From the NCBI GenBank assembly GCA_045634005.1, contig JAZQZL010000057.1, positions 1 through 43,192 of the forward strand: a DNA stretch of 43,192 nucleotides. The letters are read 5' to 3'. The stretch comes from Flemingiibacterium sp045634005. GTDB taxonomy: Bacteria > Bacillota > Clostridia > Oscillospirales > CAG-272. The notes under the pieces are model-generated. The model was not told the DNA's origin and searched no databases. It worked only from the letters and a program-made list of their open reading frames with translations. The position numbers and the translations under genes were made by a program. Below, one piece after another: positions 25,350 through 33,466 of the stretch. The stretch's first letter is position 1; each line of letters begins with the position of its first letter.

Positions 25350-25892
25350 TCATTCTTTGTTTTCCCACATTTCCCGTGTCAGCAGCATAACGTGTCCCGT
25401 CCTGATTTCACCAAGCAGGCTCACGTCAAGCCCCTCACTCGTGTGATGATATGTAAATCCAAGCTTTTCCTGAACTCGGCGGCTCTTTGTATTGCCATCA
25501 TAATATCCGCACCAAATTTTCTTCATACCAAGCTCCTTGAATGCGTGGCGAATAGCCTCGCGTGAAGCTTCGGGAATCAGCCCACGCCCCCAAAACGGCT
25601 TTCCTATCCAATATCCAAGCTCGCACTCATCCTCGCGGTCGGTCATATCGGTATTCGCTCCCATTTTGAGCCCAACACTTCCGATTGGAATTCCGTCCTC
25701 TTTAAGGCAAACGGCATAGGTTTCAGGCACGGACAGGACTGTGCGAATAATGTCGCGGCTGTTTTCCACGCTCGTGTGCGTCGGCCAACCTGCCGGCGGT
25801 CCCACCTCGGGATCGCTTGCGTATTTGTATAGATTCTCTGCGTCATTCTCGTTCCACGCTCGAAGAATGAGTCGCTCTGTTTCAATTGTCAC
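25350..25892 (-). CDS. GNAT family N-acetyltransferase (RimJ/RimL type)
   Basis: A 180-residue acetyltransferase. The N-terminal TERLILRAW strand, the acetyl-CoA loop in YWIGKPFWGRGLIPEASREAI (about 105-125) and the C-terminal NTKSRRVQEKLGF (about 140-152) are typical of the RimJ/RimL/Acetyltransf_3 group. These transfer acetyl from acetyl-CoA to protein N termini or small molecules. It is transcribed alone, 36 bases downstream of the LysR gene in the same direction, so co-transcription with it is possible. Confidence 0.93.
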   Translation of the reverse strand: MTIETERLILRAWNENDAENLYKYASDPEVGPPAGWPTHTSVENSRDIIRTVLSVPETYAVCLKEDGIPIGSVGLKMGANTDMTDREDECELGYWIGKPFWGRGLIPEASREAIRHAFKELGMKKIWCGYYDGNTKSRRVQEKLGFTYHHTSEGLDVSLLGEIRTGHVMLLTREMWENKE

Positions 25893-25928
25893 TTTAAACC
25901 TCCGTTATGCCGTATATCCCGGCGGGCG

Positions 25929-26822
25929 TTATATATTTTTAAGATAAGACGTCGTTCCCTCTATCGAAGAAAGCTCCGTGTGCAGACATTCGAGGAACGC
26001 CCTCATAGAATCTGACATCGGTCCCTGCCTTTTTAAATAGAACACGTACTGATCCGGCGGCGGATTGTATAGTGCGCTTATTATAACGTCTTTTCTGTGC
26101 AATCGGTGCGCGATAGTGCTCGGCATAAGGCACCAGTATTCGTCGTTTATAAGGCTTTCCATAAGTCCCATACTTCCGACTAAAATATGCGGTCTTGACA
26201 CGAGCGGAACGGTATTTGCTCTCCAGTTGTCGTAGTCCGGGAACCACGGAACCTGTATCTCGTTTTCGGGAATAAGCGTGGTTATATCGACAGTAGATGA
26301 AAAGCCGCTTTTACTTCCCGATACGCACACCATTTTGGTGCGGTATGCGGGCGACGTTTCAAGAGTGTCGCCGTAAACGTCTGGCGTTATGAGAGCGAGA
26401 TCGGCACTTCCGTCCTCTACGCTTTTATAGGCGCTCTCGGAGTGGCTTGTGAGCACACGAAGCGACGACTCCTTCCCCCTCTCAAGATATGATTTGATAA
26501 CGTTCGGCAATACGTAGCTCGATATACTGCTTATCGACAGTACGCGCAAAGCATTTTGATTCATCTGTTCGGGAATAGTCTTGGCACTCATCCAAAGCTC
26601 CTGACTTTTTCTTGCTATCGGAATAAACGCCTTTCCTTCATCGGTCAGCATAAGATAATGGCCGCCCTTTTTCCTGTGTATCAGCGGATAACCGAGCTTT
26701 TCTTCAAGCGAGCGGAGTCGGTTACTGAGTGCCGGCTGTGAGATGTAAAGCTTCTCCGCGGCAAGCGATATGCTTTTACAGTTGACAATCATCAAAAACG
26801 CCATAAGATCTTCTTGGTTCAT
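25929..26822 (-). CDS. LysR-type transcriptional regulator
   Basis: A 297-residue LysR family protein. The N-terminal winged helix (about 1-62) contains SISLAAEKLYISQPALSNRLRSLEEKLGYPLI, the family HTH; the rest is a periplasmic-binding-like effector domain. Start ATG 26822 is set by GGAGGGG eight bases upstream; the open frame extends further but without a site. It diverges from the ornithine-cyclodeaminase-like gene, the usual layout for a LysR regulator and its target. A T-N11-A box sits at 26837-26853. Confidence 0.93.
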   Translation of the reverse strand: MNQEDLMAFLMIVNCKSISLAAEKLYISQPALSNRLRSLEEKLGYPLIHRKKGGHYLMLTDEGKAFIPIARKSQELWMSAKTIPEQMNQNALRVLSISSISSYVLPNVIKSYLERGKESSLRVLTSHSESAYKSVEDGSADLALITPDVYGDTLETSPAYRTKMVCVSGSKSGFSSTVDITTLIPENEIQVPWFPDYDNWRANTVPLVSRPHILVGSMGLMESLINDEYWCLMPSTIAHRLHRKDVIISALYNPPPDQYVFYLKRQGPMSDSMRAFLECLHTELSSIEGTTSYLKNI

Positions 26823-26836
26823 AATCCCCTCCAACT

Positions 26837-26853
26837 TATAAGCCTTTATTATA
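26837..26853. promoter_or_regulatory. Candidate LysR-type binding box
   Basis: TATAA-N7-TTATA, which contains a T-N11-A core within an exact five-base inverted repeat. It lies 15 bases upstream of the LysR start and 22 bases before the -35 of the divergent promoter. Confidence 0.55.
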
Positions 26854-26874
26854 GGATACCACAAAATTATGTAT

Positions 26875-26903
26875 TTTACAAGAGCAAATTCTTGTTGTAT
26901 AAT
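26875..26903 (+). promoter_or_regulatory. Promoter of the ornithine-cyclodeaminase-like operon
   Basis: TTTACA (26875-26880), exactly 17 bases, TATAAT (26898-26903). Predicted start of transcription is near 26910, the first base of a perfect palindrome. Confidence 0.8.
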
Positions 26904-26909
26904 AAATTT

Positions 26910-26923
26910 AGACCGATCGGTCT
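26910..26923. promoter_or_regulatory. Perfect 14-base palindrome at the transcription start (TetR-type operator-like)
   Basis: AGACCGATCGGTCT is fully self-complementary and covers about +1 to +14 of the promoter, a classic repressor site. The GACC/GGTC arms resemble TetR-family operators. No TetR gene is present in the window. Confidence 0.6.
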
Positions 26924-27015
26924 TAAAAAAACACACTACTGAAGGGAGCGAGTAGCTGAAAACGCCTCTTAAAACCAAATCATATAGGCTAAACATTCAG
27001 CGCTCAAACAAAAAA

Positions 27016-28080
27016 ATGGACAAACACGCCATTATGTACCGTAATTTATCGCAGGAAGACCTTATAAAGAGCGGCGCTTTCAGCCTTCCTATGGCAATCG
27101 AAGCATTAAAGCGCAGCCTTATTCAGTTCCGTGACGGAGATATTCTCTTCCCTGAAAAGATCGTTCAGACTTTTAATGAGGAAACCAACGAGAGAATCAA
27201 CTGCCTTCCCGCAACTCTTCTTCCCGAAAAGATTTGCGGAGTTAAGTGGGTTTCCGTATTTCCTCCGAACCCCGAACGTTTCGGAACGCAGAACCTTTCC
27301 GCTATTATCACCCTCTCGAGTATCGAAAACGGTTATCCCGTTTGCGTTATGGACGGCACCCTCTGCTCTAATATGAGAGTTGCTGCAGTCGGCGCTCTTG
27401 CTGCTGACCTTCTCGCAAAAAAGGACGCCGAGAGTATCGGCTTCATCGGCGCAGGCGAGCAGGCAAAAATGCACCTTCTCGGCATGAAGTGCGTTCGCCC
27501 GAACCTCAAGATCTGCCGCGTTGCCGCAAAGACCGCAGAGGACGAAAGAGTATTTGTTGAAAGCTTAAAGCCGCTTCTTCCCGATATGGAATTCGTTGCT
27601 TGCAACACCGTTCTCGAGGACACTATCCGCGACTCCGATATTATCGTTACCGCAACCAGCGCACAGGCTCCGCTTCTTAAGCCCGAATGGATCAAAAAGG
27701 GCGCGTTCTACAGCCACGTTGGCGGTTACGAGTGTGACTACCGCGTTATCACTATGGCTGACAAGCTTGTTTGTGACGACTGGGGCGTTGTAAAGCACAG
27801 ACTTTCCACCATCACCCGCGTATACAAGGAAGGCCTTATCACCGACGACGACATCAGCGGCAATCTCGTTGAAATCCTCGACGGCAGCCGTCCTGCACGC
27901 GAGAGCGACGACGAATTCATAGTATTCTCTGCGGCAGGTCTTTCCTACGTGGATATCGCTATCGCACACGATATGTTCCGCCGCGCAGAGGCTAAGAATG
28001 CAGGCGCGCTGGTTCCGCTTCAGGAAAAAATGATATTCGAGAACGAGTGGCTTAAGGATTACGTAGAGATCTGCAAATAA
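27016..28080 (+). CDS. Ornithine cyclodeaminase / mu-crystallin family protein
   Basis: A 354-residue NAD(P)-dependent protein of the OCD/mu-crystallin family, which includes ornithine and alanine-type dehydrogenases and ketimine reductases. The Rossmann site is GFIGAGEQAKMHL (about 142-154). N-terminal substrate residues (LPATLLPEKICGVKWVS) and the dimer region MDGTLCSNMRVAAVGALAADLLA (about 113-135) are typical. The ATG at 27016 has no ribosome site. A good AAGGGAG at 26942-26948 lies 68 bases upstream, and the frame is open back to a CTG at 26956, so a longer N terminus is possible. It is followed 29 bases later by a metallo-hydrolase. Confidence 0.88.
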   Translation: MDKHAIMYRNLSQEDLIKSGAFSLPMAIEALKRSLIQFRDGDILFPEKIVQTFNEETNERINCLPATLLPEKICGVKWVSVFPPNPERFGTQNLSAIITLSSIENGYPVCVMDGTLCSNMRVAAVGALAADLLAKKDAESIGFIGAGEQAKMHLLGMKCVRPNLKICRVAAKTAEDERVFVESLKPLLPDMEFVACNTVLEDTIRDSDIIVTATSAQAPLLKPEWIKKGAFYSHVGGYECDYRVITMADKLVCDDWGVVKHRLSTITRVYKEGLITDDDISGNLVEILDGSRPARESDDEFIVFSAAGLSYVDIAIAHDMFRRAEAKNAGALVPLQEKMIFENEWLKDYVEICK

Positions 28081-28109
28081 CACATTATCCTCAAGGAGTT
28101 GTTACATAT

Positions 28110-28985
28110 ATGGATTTTCGTATTGCTATGATCCATCATAAGCCTTATGATGAACTGATCTCAGGCTTTCTGCCTAATCTGCTGAACTATTATAAGCACC
28201 CGGAGGAGTATACCCTCGAGCCGTTTAAGATTTTCGGCAATCTTTACTATGTTGGCGACAGGCAGGTTTGCTGCCATCTTATTGACACGGGCGACGGACT
28301 TATACTTATCGACAGCGGTTACGCGCATACAGCGCACTTGTTGGTGCAGAATATCAAAAAGCTTGGCTTCGATCCGGCGAATATCAAAATAATTATCCAT
28401 TCTCACGAGCATTTTGATCACTTCGGCGCAAGTCAGCGCCTCAAGGATCTTTACGGATGCAAGATCTATATGGGCAAGGACGGTGTTAAGCGTTTAAAGT
28501 CAAATCCCGAAGCGGCTCTTATGCACTTAAGTCCCGAGCCGTACGGACCTATCCCCGAAACCGACGTGGCACTTGACGACGGTGATATAATCACGCTCGG
28601 AGGTACAAGCATACGCTGTGTTACGGCACCCGGTCACTCGGAAGGCGTTATGGCATTCTTCTTTGACGTGACCGAAGACGGTGACACCAAGCGTGTCGGC
28701 TATTGGGGCGGAGTCGGATTTTTGACGATCCACAAAGCGCATCTTATCAAGTACGGCTTACCGCTTGATATGGCAAGTAAGCTCGGTGATACTATCGCAA
28801 AGCTTCGTAAAGAGCGCGCCGACATCACAATTGGCAATCATCCCGCCAACAACAAAACCGTTGAGCGAGCGCTTTATATGTTCGAAAACCCGTCGGAGAA
28901 TCCCTTCCTCGACGACACCGTATGGAGCGAGCAGCTTGACATTATGAAGGTAAAGCTCGACGATTTTATCGCAAAGAATTACTAA
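28110..28985 (+). CDS. Metallo-beta-lactamase-fold hydrolase
   Basis: A 291-residue MBL-fold enzyme. The metal site HSHEHFDH (about residues 98-105) is the HxHxDH motif; further His and Asp ligands are in APGHSEG (about 173-179) and the C-terminal TIGNHPANNK. No signal peptide is seen, so it is probably cytoplasmic. AAGGAG lies 14 bases upstream. It is in an operon with the OCD-like gene and shares its regulation; a lactonase or thioesterase role in the same pathway is possible but unproven. Confidence 0.9.
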   Translation: MDFRIAMIHHKPYDELISGFLPNLLNYYKHPEEYTLEPFKIFGNLYYVGDRQVCCHLIDTGDGLILIDSGYAHTAHLLVQNIKKLGFDPANIKIIIHSHEHFDHFGASQRLKDLYGCKIYMGKDGVKRLKSNPEAALMHLSPEPYGPIPETDVALDDGDIITLGGTSIRCVTAPGHSEGVMAFFFDVTEDGDTKRVGYWGGVGFLTIHKAHLIKYGLPLDMASKLGDTIAKLRKERADITIGNHPANNKTVERALYMFENPSENPFLDDTVWSEQLDIMKVKLDDFIAKNY

Positions 28986-29020
28986 TAAAAAAGGACGAGA
29001 GCATCTCGTCCTTTTTATTA
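28983..29020. terminator. Bidirectional terminator shared by convergent genes
   Basis: Stem of about 17 bases (AAAAGGACGAGA / TCTCGTCCTTTT) with a three-base loop and T-runs on both strands. It overlaps the stop codons of both flanking genes. Confidence 0.92.
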
Positions 29021-29602
29021 TTCCATATTTTCTATAGCTGCCGTCAGCGCCTTGATTATAACGTCAAGCTCCATTGACGGTTCCTTATTTTGCTCGGTAC
29101 AGTACGGTATATGTATAAACCCAACACGTGTTTTGGTGCCGTTATAGCGCGCCAGAAGCGTGTATAATACGTCATTGCAAACGTACGCGCCGGCAGTGTA
29201 CGATACCTGCGCCGACACGCCTGCGACGGTTATAGCGTCCGCCATTTTTCGAACGGGCAACGTGGAGAAATACGCGGTTTCTCCCCCTGCGATTATCGGC
29301 TCGTCCTTCGGTTGATTTCCGCTGTTATCGGGAATGGAAGCGTTACGCAGATTTATCGCAACAAGCTCGGGTGTCACGGCATTTCTGCCGCCCGCCTGAC
29401 CGATGCAAAGAACAGCGTCCGCGCCTATTTCATCCGCCGTCTTTATCAGGGTATCCGCCGACTCGCCAAATACTACAGGGATGAGTAGCTTCGTTAATTC
29501 ATATCCGTTTATCGCCATAGGTAAGCGAGTCACCGCCTCCCAGGACGGATTTATCTCCTCGCCGCCGAACGGCTCAAATCCAGTTATCAAAAGCTTTTTC
29601 AT
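29018..29602 (-). CDS. pcp: Pyroglutamyl-peptidase I
   Basis: A 194-residue cysteine peptidase (family C15) that removes N-terminal pyroglutamate from peptides in the cytoplasm. The opening LLITGFEPFGG is the family signature. The catalytic triad is visible as Glu79 (TPELVAINLR), Cys142 (AYVCNDVLY) and His164 (FIHIPY). It is slightly shorter than the usual 200-215 residues because of a trimmed C terminus. The small membrane protein gene lies upstream, 28 bases away, in the same direction. Confidence 0.95.
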   Translation of the reverse strand: MKKLLITGFEPFGGEEINPSWEAVTRLPMAINGYELTKLLIPVVFGESADTLIKTADEIGADAVLCIGQAGGRNAVTPELVAINLRNASIPDNSGNQPKDEPIIAGGETAYFSTLPVRKMADAITVAGVSAQVSYTAGAYVCNDVLYTLLARYNGTKTRVGFIHIPYCTEQNKEPSMELDVIIKALTAAIENME

Positions 29603-29630
29603 AATATCCTCTTTCGGTTAATATATAAAC

Positions 29631-29960
29631 TCAAAATATTCCTTTGTTATATTTCTTCATCGCCCCAAATGCTATTGCTATACCCACAGCTAAGCCTATG
29701 CCCATTATAACCATTCCGACAAATGTAAGCGCAGTAATATCCGCGAGTATCGCCGCAGCGGTGAACACACCGTACACGATAAGCGAAACGCCTACGATGA
29801 TCATTCCAAGTCCGACCGCTTTGCCAAACGGCAGTCGGTCTTCCTCCTTGACACGCTCTCTGTGATAGGAGTGAAGTGAGTTTATATTTCCCTTTCGGTT
29901 GGAAATTCCAAGAGCGATGCAAACAACACCTACGATTGCGGTAACAATAGGTCCTGACAT
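29631..29960 (-). CDS. Small membrane protein with three or four helices
   Basis: A 109-residue hydrophobic protein: helix at about 4-20, a polar basic segment (NRKGNINSLHSYHRERVKEEDR, split around residues 21-43), then helices at about 46-66 and 75-101. Small clostridial membrane proteins with this H-x-Y-H-R-x-x-V-x-x-E-D-R segment are common (similar to DUF3784-type proteins), but I cannot name the family with confidence. Function unknown. It sits between the radical SAM gene (13-base gap) and pcp, all in one direction. Confidence 0.75.
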   Translation of the reverse strand: MSGPIVTAIVGVVCIALGISNRKGNINSLHSYHRERVKEEDRLPFGKAVGLGMIIVGVSLIVYGVFTAAAILADITALTFVGMVIMGIGLAVGIAIAFGAMKKYNKGIF

Positions 29961-29973
29961 AATAGTTCTCCTT

Positions 29974-30726
29974 TTATTTAGCCTTGTACTTTTCCAATAT
30001 CTCCGTCATATCGTGACGGTACACGTTATCCCCCAAAACGTCGCCATTCGCGGAGAAAGAAACGCATCTGACGTCGTGCGGATCTTCAACGTACGGGTTC
30101 TCTGGAATATCTCCCGTAAAATATTCGGCGAGATATATCCTCGCATTCCCCTCGGGAAATACGATATTTCCCTCACTCTCCGCCAAATTCATATCGCCGA
30201 GGCTGTCGAGTATTTCTCGCGTTTTTAGGTTGTACGTGTTCGCGTCCGTGCGGCTTACAAGCCAAGCCGGTTGTAAGCGTGTCGGTATACCGCACGTCTT
30301 TGCCGCACCTGCAAACTTTCGCACGACCTCGAGCGGAATTGTTTCCTGATGAAACGCGTCAACAGAAAGAAGCAAATCGTTCACTCCGCATTCGGCGAGT
30401 TTTTGGGCAACCTCCGCCATCCTGTCGGGATCTCCCGTAAAATAACCGTTTGTTATGATCTGTCGCTTCGGTACGTTCATTTCACGCGCAGCGCCGATAA
30501 TAGCGTACACTGCATCAACGTGCAATAGCGGCTCTCCGCCAAACACCATTGCGGTTTTAATATCATACTCCGCCGCGATCTTTTTTAGCGCATCCGCAGC
30601 AACCTTGGGATCGATACGCTCGCTACGCGAGGTATGCTCTCCCACGGAGCAGTGCTTACAGTGTCCAGAACAGAGATCCGTCACAACGAATTCGATTTTA
30701 TTAAGATTTTTAAGGTATTTATTCAT
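29974..30726 (-). CDS. Radical SAM protein
   Basis: A 250-residue radical S-adenosylmethionine enzyme. The 4Fe-4S cluster ligands are Cys19, Cys23 and Cys26 (CSGHCKHC), and the SAM-binding GGEP motif is in MVFGGEPLLH (about 61-70). It lacks an obvious auxiliary SPASM cluster, having only one later Cys (near 223). Substrate is unknown; no peptide precursor gene is seen beside it. First gene of a possible three-gene unit with the small membrane protein and pcp. Confidence 0.88.
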   Translation of the reverse strand: MNKYLKNLNKIEFVVTDLCSGHCKHCSVGEHTSRSERIDPKVAADALKKIAAEYDIKTAMVFGGEPLLHVDAVYAIIGAAREMNVPKRQIITNGYFTGDPDRMAEVAQKLAECGVNDLLLSVDAFHQETIPLEVVRKFAGAAKTCGIPTRLQPAWLVSRTDANTYNLKTREILDSLGDMNLAESEGNIVFPEGNARIYLAEYFTGDIPENPYVEDPHDVRCVSFSANGDVLGDNVYRHDMTEILEKYKAK

Positions 30727-30864
30727 ATTCCACCTACGACGAATTTCTCCGCTTCTACGGCTATAGTTTAATTATATCACAGTTTTTTCAAAATGACAAC
30801 ACCAAAGCATAATGCCAAGTAAAATTGCATAAACTGTTTTACAAAACAATTTGCAGGTGAATCT

Positions 30865-31389
30865 ATGAAAAAAACTCTGAACGCCTCCGAGCTGCTTGGC
30901 TTTGCAGTTACATCACTTGGCGGCACTATACTCCATTTTTTATACGATTGGCTTGGTGAGAGCGTATGGATAGCACCCTTTTCAGCGGTAAACGAATCAA
31001 CGTGGGAGCACATGAAGCTACTCTTCTGGCCGATGCTTCTGTATGCGATCGCGCAAAGCTTTTTCTTCAGAGAGCGCAAGGATTTCTGGTGCATCAAGCT
31101 CAAAGGAACGCTACTTGGTCTTGTACTGATACCCATCATTTTTTACACCTACAACGGCGTGATCGGCAGGTCGCCGGATTGGTTTAATATCGCAATATTC
31201 TTTATTTCGGCAGCAATCGCCTATATCTCTGAAACACGTAAATTCAACTCGGATAAGCGTTGCCGCATACCAAGAAAATTCGCACTTGTCACGCTTACAG
31301 TAATCGCCACTATGTTCGTTGCATTTACTTTTGCCACACCCGAATTAAACATTTTCCGCGATCCGATCACGGGGAACTACGGAATATAA
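30865..31389 (+). CDS. DUF6512 family membrane protein
   Basis: A 174-residue protein with about five hydrophobic helices. The N-terminal half holds the conserved LHFLYDWLGESVWIAPFSAVNESTWEHMKL region of this clostridial membrane family, with several His and Glu residues that could bind metal. Function is not known. Start has GCAGGTGA seven bases upstream. It converges with the PHP cluster across a shared terminator. Confidence 0.85.
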   Translation: MKKTLNASELLGFAVTSLGGTILHFLYDWLGESVWIAPFSAVNESTWEHMKLLFWPMLLYAIAQSFFFRERKDFWCIKLKGTLLGLVLIPIIFYTYNGVIGRSPDWFNIAIFFISAAIAYISETRKFNSDKRCRIPRKFALVTLTVIATMFVAFTFATPELNIFRDPITGNYGI

Positions 31390-31424
31390 AAAGTGCTGAC
31401 CGTTTAGGTCAGCACTTTTCTTTT
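31388..31424. terminator. Bidirectional terminator between DUF6512 and PHP genes
   Basis: Stem AAAAGTGCTGACC / GGTCAGCACTTTT with a five-base loop and a T-rich tail on both strands. Confidence 0.9.
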
Positions 31425-32445
31425 AACCATCATCCTCAAGCTCGTCACGAATATCGTCGAGCGGATAAGCATTGCTCCATGCAAAGTTACCGTTCTTATC
31501 GACAACGGTAAAGCGAATATACTTCATCAGCGGATGAAGCTTGAACGAAGCCTCTGTAAGCGCCTCATCGCCCTTTGCGTGTACGCCGCCGTTAAAGGTC
31601 GTTCCGCTGTTAATGAATATCATCTGCGCGTTTTCACAGGTGATGTGAGCGTATCCGTCCTCGTACCAGATGTCGTTGATGGTAGCGCCCGTCGACGCAT
31701 AAAACTCGCCGTTCTTGAGCGCCTCGACAACGGTAGTATACTCAAGCTTGTCGGACTTTACCATAACGTATCCACCGAACCTGTCAACGTCGGAATGGTT
31801 GTCGTCGGTGGCTACACAGTAAATGATATTGCCGGCCTTGCAGATGTCGTCGTATACCTGCGGCACGTGTCCGTCGTTGGTGAAATAGCACGATCCGTAG
31901 TTGTAAATCTCCATCGCGTGCATACCTCTGTATTTCGTGTAGACCGTGTAATTCTCCTGCGACCAGCCGGGATGGTTATACGATACGAAGAATCCCGCAT
32001 CACGTGCTCCTGTCATCATATCGCTGATGCACTCGGTGCTGTAGTAACGCTCGTACGGCGCCTCATTCTCGTCGCGCATCGCCTTGTCGAAATACGCGTG
32101 CGATCTGGTATATGCTACGTACTTTTCCTGATACATAATAAGCTTTGTATCGGGAGTGGGAGCGATCATATTAAATTCACCCGAGGAACGCGATCCTCTC
32201 GGTGCCTGATAGGGCTGCATTGCAACGTTGTATTCTACACCGTTAAGTACAAGGAAATCCGGCTCCGTAAGGTGTGAATTGTCCACCATTATGTTGTGGT
32301 CGGTGATAGCAAGGATAGAGTATCCTTCTGCCTTGTATGCCTTTTTCACCTCTTCTGCGGTAAATACGCCGTCGGAAACGCACGTGTGGCAATGAAGATT
32401 AGCTTTATAGAAGCTACCGTTTTGGGGAAAATAGTGTTTTTTCAT
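31423..32445 (-). CDS. PHP-domain phosphoesterase, paralog 1
   Basis: A 340-residue protein of the PHP (polymerase and histidinol phosphatase) superfamily, expected to be a metal-dependent phosphoesterase. Metal ligands visible are HCH (18-20), SDG following, DHN (49-51), the Glu in NGVEYN, the His in SYNHPGWS and the C-terminal DDNHSD. The last about 80 residues form a beta-rich domain. It is the most diverged of three tandem copies; at the active-site side it reads NHPGW and YGSCYFTNDG, where the others differ. Last gene of the three, five bases after paralog 2. Confidence 0.88.
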   Translation of the reverse strand: MKKHYFPQNGSFYKANLHCHTCVSDGVFTAEEVKKAYKAEGYSILAITDHNIMVDNSHLTEPDFLVLNGVEYNVAMQPYQAPRGSRSSGEFNMIAPTPDTKLIMYQEKYVAYTRSHAYFDKAMRDENEAPYERYYSTECISDMMTGARDAGFFVSYNHPGWSQENYTVYTKYRGMHAMEIYNYGSCYFTNDGHVPQVYDDICKAGNIIYCVATDDNHSDVDRFGGYVMVKSDKLEYTTVVEALKNGEFYASTGATINDIWYEDGYAHITCENAQMIFINSGTTFNGGVHAKGDEALTEASFKLHPLMKYIRFTVVDKNGNFAWSNAYPLDDIRDELEDDG

Positions 32446-32450
32446 ATTTT

Positions 32451-33464
32451 TTATTCCTCTATCTCATCGAGAAACTCTTTTATCGGATAAGCGTTGCTCC
32501 ACGCGCGGTTCTGGTTTTTGTCAACCACAGTGAAGCGAATATACTTCATAAGCGGATGAAGCTTAAACGATGCCTTCGTAAGCGGCTCGTCGCCCTCTGC
32601 GTGTACGAATCCGCCAAAACTCGTACCTGTATTGAGATATATAGACTGCGCGTTTTCGCAGGTAATATGAGCGTATCCATCATCGTACCATACGTCATTT
32701 ATAACAGCGCCGCTTGAGGAGTAGAAGTTTCCTGCCTTAAGAGCGTCCATAACGGTGGTATAATCAAGCTTGTCAGCCTTTACCATTGTGTATCCGCCGT
32801 ACGCGCCAACCTCGGAGTGAGCATCATCGGTTGCTACACAGTAGATAATATTGCCGGTCTTGCAGATGTCATCGTAAACGCCGGGAGCGTATCCGTGGTT
32901 ACCGAAATACTCGCCGCCGTAGTTAAGTATCTCCATCGCATGCATTCCCTTATATTTGCTGTAAACGAGATAATTTTCCTGCGAGCCGAGCGGATGGTTG
33001 TAGGACACGAAATATCCTGCCTCGCGCGCGATTCTCATCATTTCGTTAGCACATTCGGGGCTGTAATAACGCTCGAACGGCTCCTCGTTCTCGTCCTTCA
33101 TAACACGCGCCATATAATCGGGAGTTGTATACTTTGCGTACTTTTCCTGGAAGCAAACCAGCTTCGTGTCAGGAGTGGGCGCGATGAAATTGAACTCTGC
33201 CGAGCTTCTCGAGCCGCGAGGTGCCTGATACGGCTGCATATTGATGTTATACTCAACACCGTTGAGCACAACGAAATCCGGCTCGATAAGATGCGAGTTG
33301 TCGACCATTACGTTATGGTCGGTAATTGCAAGAATGGAATATCCGCGATCCTTATAGTGCTGCTTTGTTACCTCGGCAGTGTATGCACCGTCAGAAGCTT
33401 TAGTGTGACAGTGGAGATTTGCCTTATAGAATTTTCCCGTTTCCGGAAGAAAATGCTTTTTCAT
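32451..33464 (-). CDS. PHP-domain phosphoesterase, paralog 2
   Basis: A 337-residue PHP protein very close in sequence to paralog 3 and somewhat less to paralog 1. It has the same ligand set (HCH at 18-20, SDG at 24-26, DHN at 49-51, GVEYN, NHP, DDAHS). The segment after NHP is LGSQENY and the segment after MEIL is NYGGEYFGNHG. It starts three bases before the end of the gap to paralog 3, so the genes are translated together. Substrate unknown. Confidence 0.9.
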   Translation of the reverse strand: MKKHFLPETGKFYKANLHCHTKASDGAYTAEVTKQHYKDRGYSILAITDHNVMVDNSHLIEPDFVVLNGVEYNINMQPYQAPRGSRSSAEFNFIAPTPDTKLVCFQEKYAKYTTPDYMARVMKDENEEPFERYYSPECANEMMRIAREAGYFVSYNHPLGSQENYLVYSKYKGMHAMEILNYGGEYFGNHGYAPGVYDDICKTGNIIYCVATDDAHSEVGAYGGYTMVKADKLDYTTVMDALKAGNFYSSSGAVINDVWYDDGYAHITCENAQSIYLNTGTSFGGFVHAEGDEPLTKASFKLHPLMKYIRFTVVDKNQNRAWSNAYPIKEFLDEIEE

Positions 33465-33466
33465 AT

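Noticed and set aside
25059..25565. Plus-strand open frame spanning the cupin end and GNAT gene
   Set aside because: It overlaps the cupin gene in another frame, crosses a strong terminator and is antisense to the acetyltransferase.
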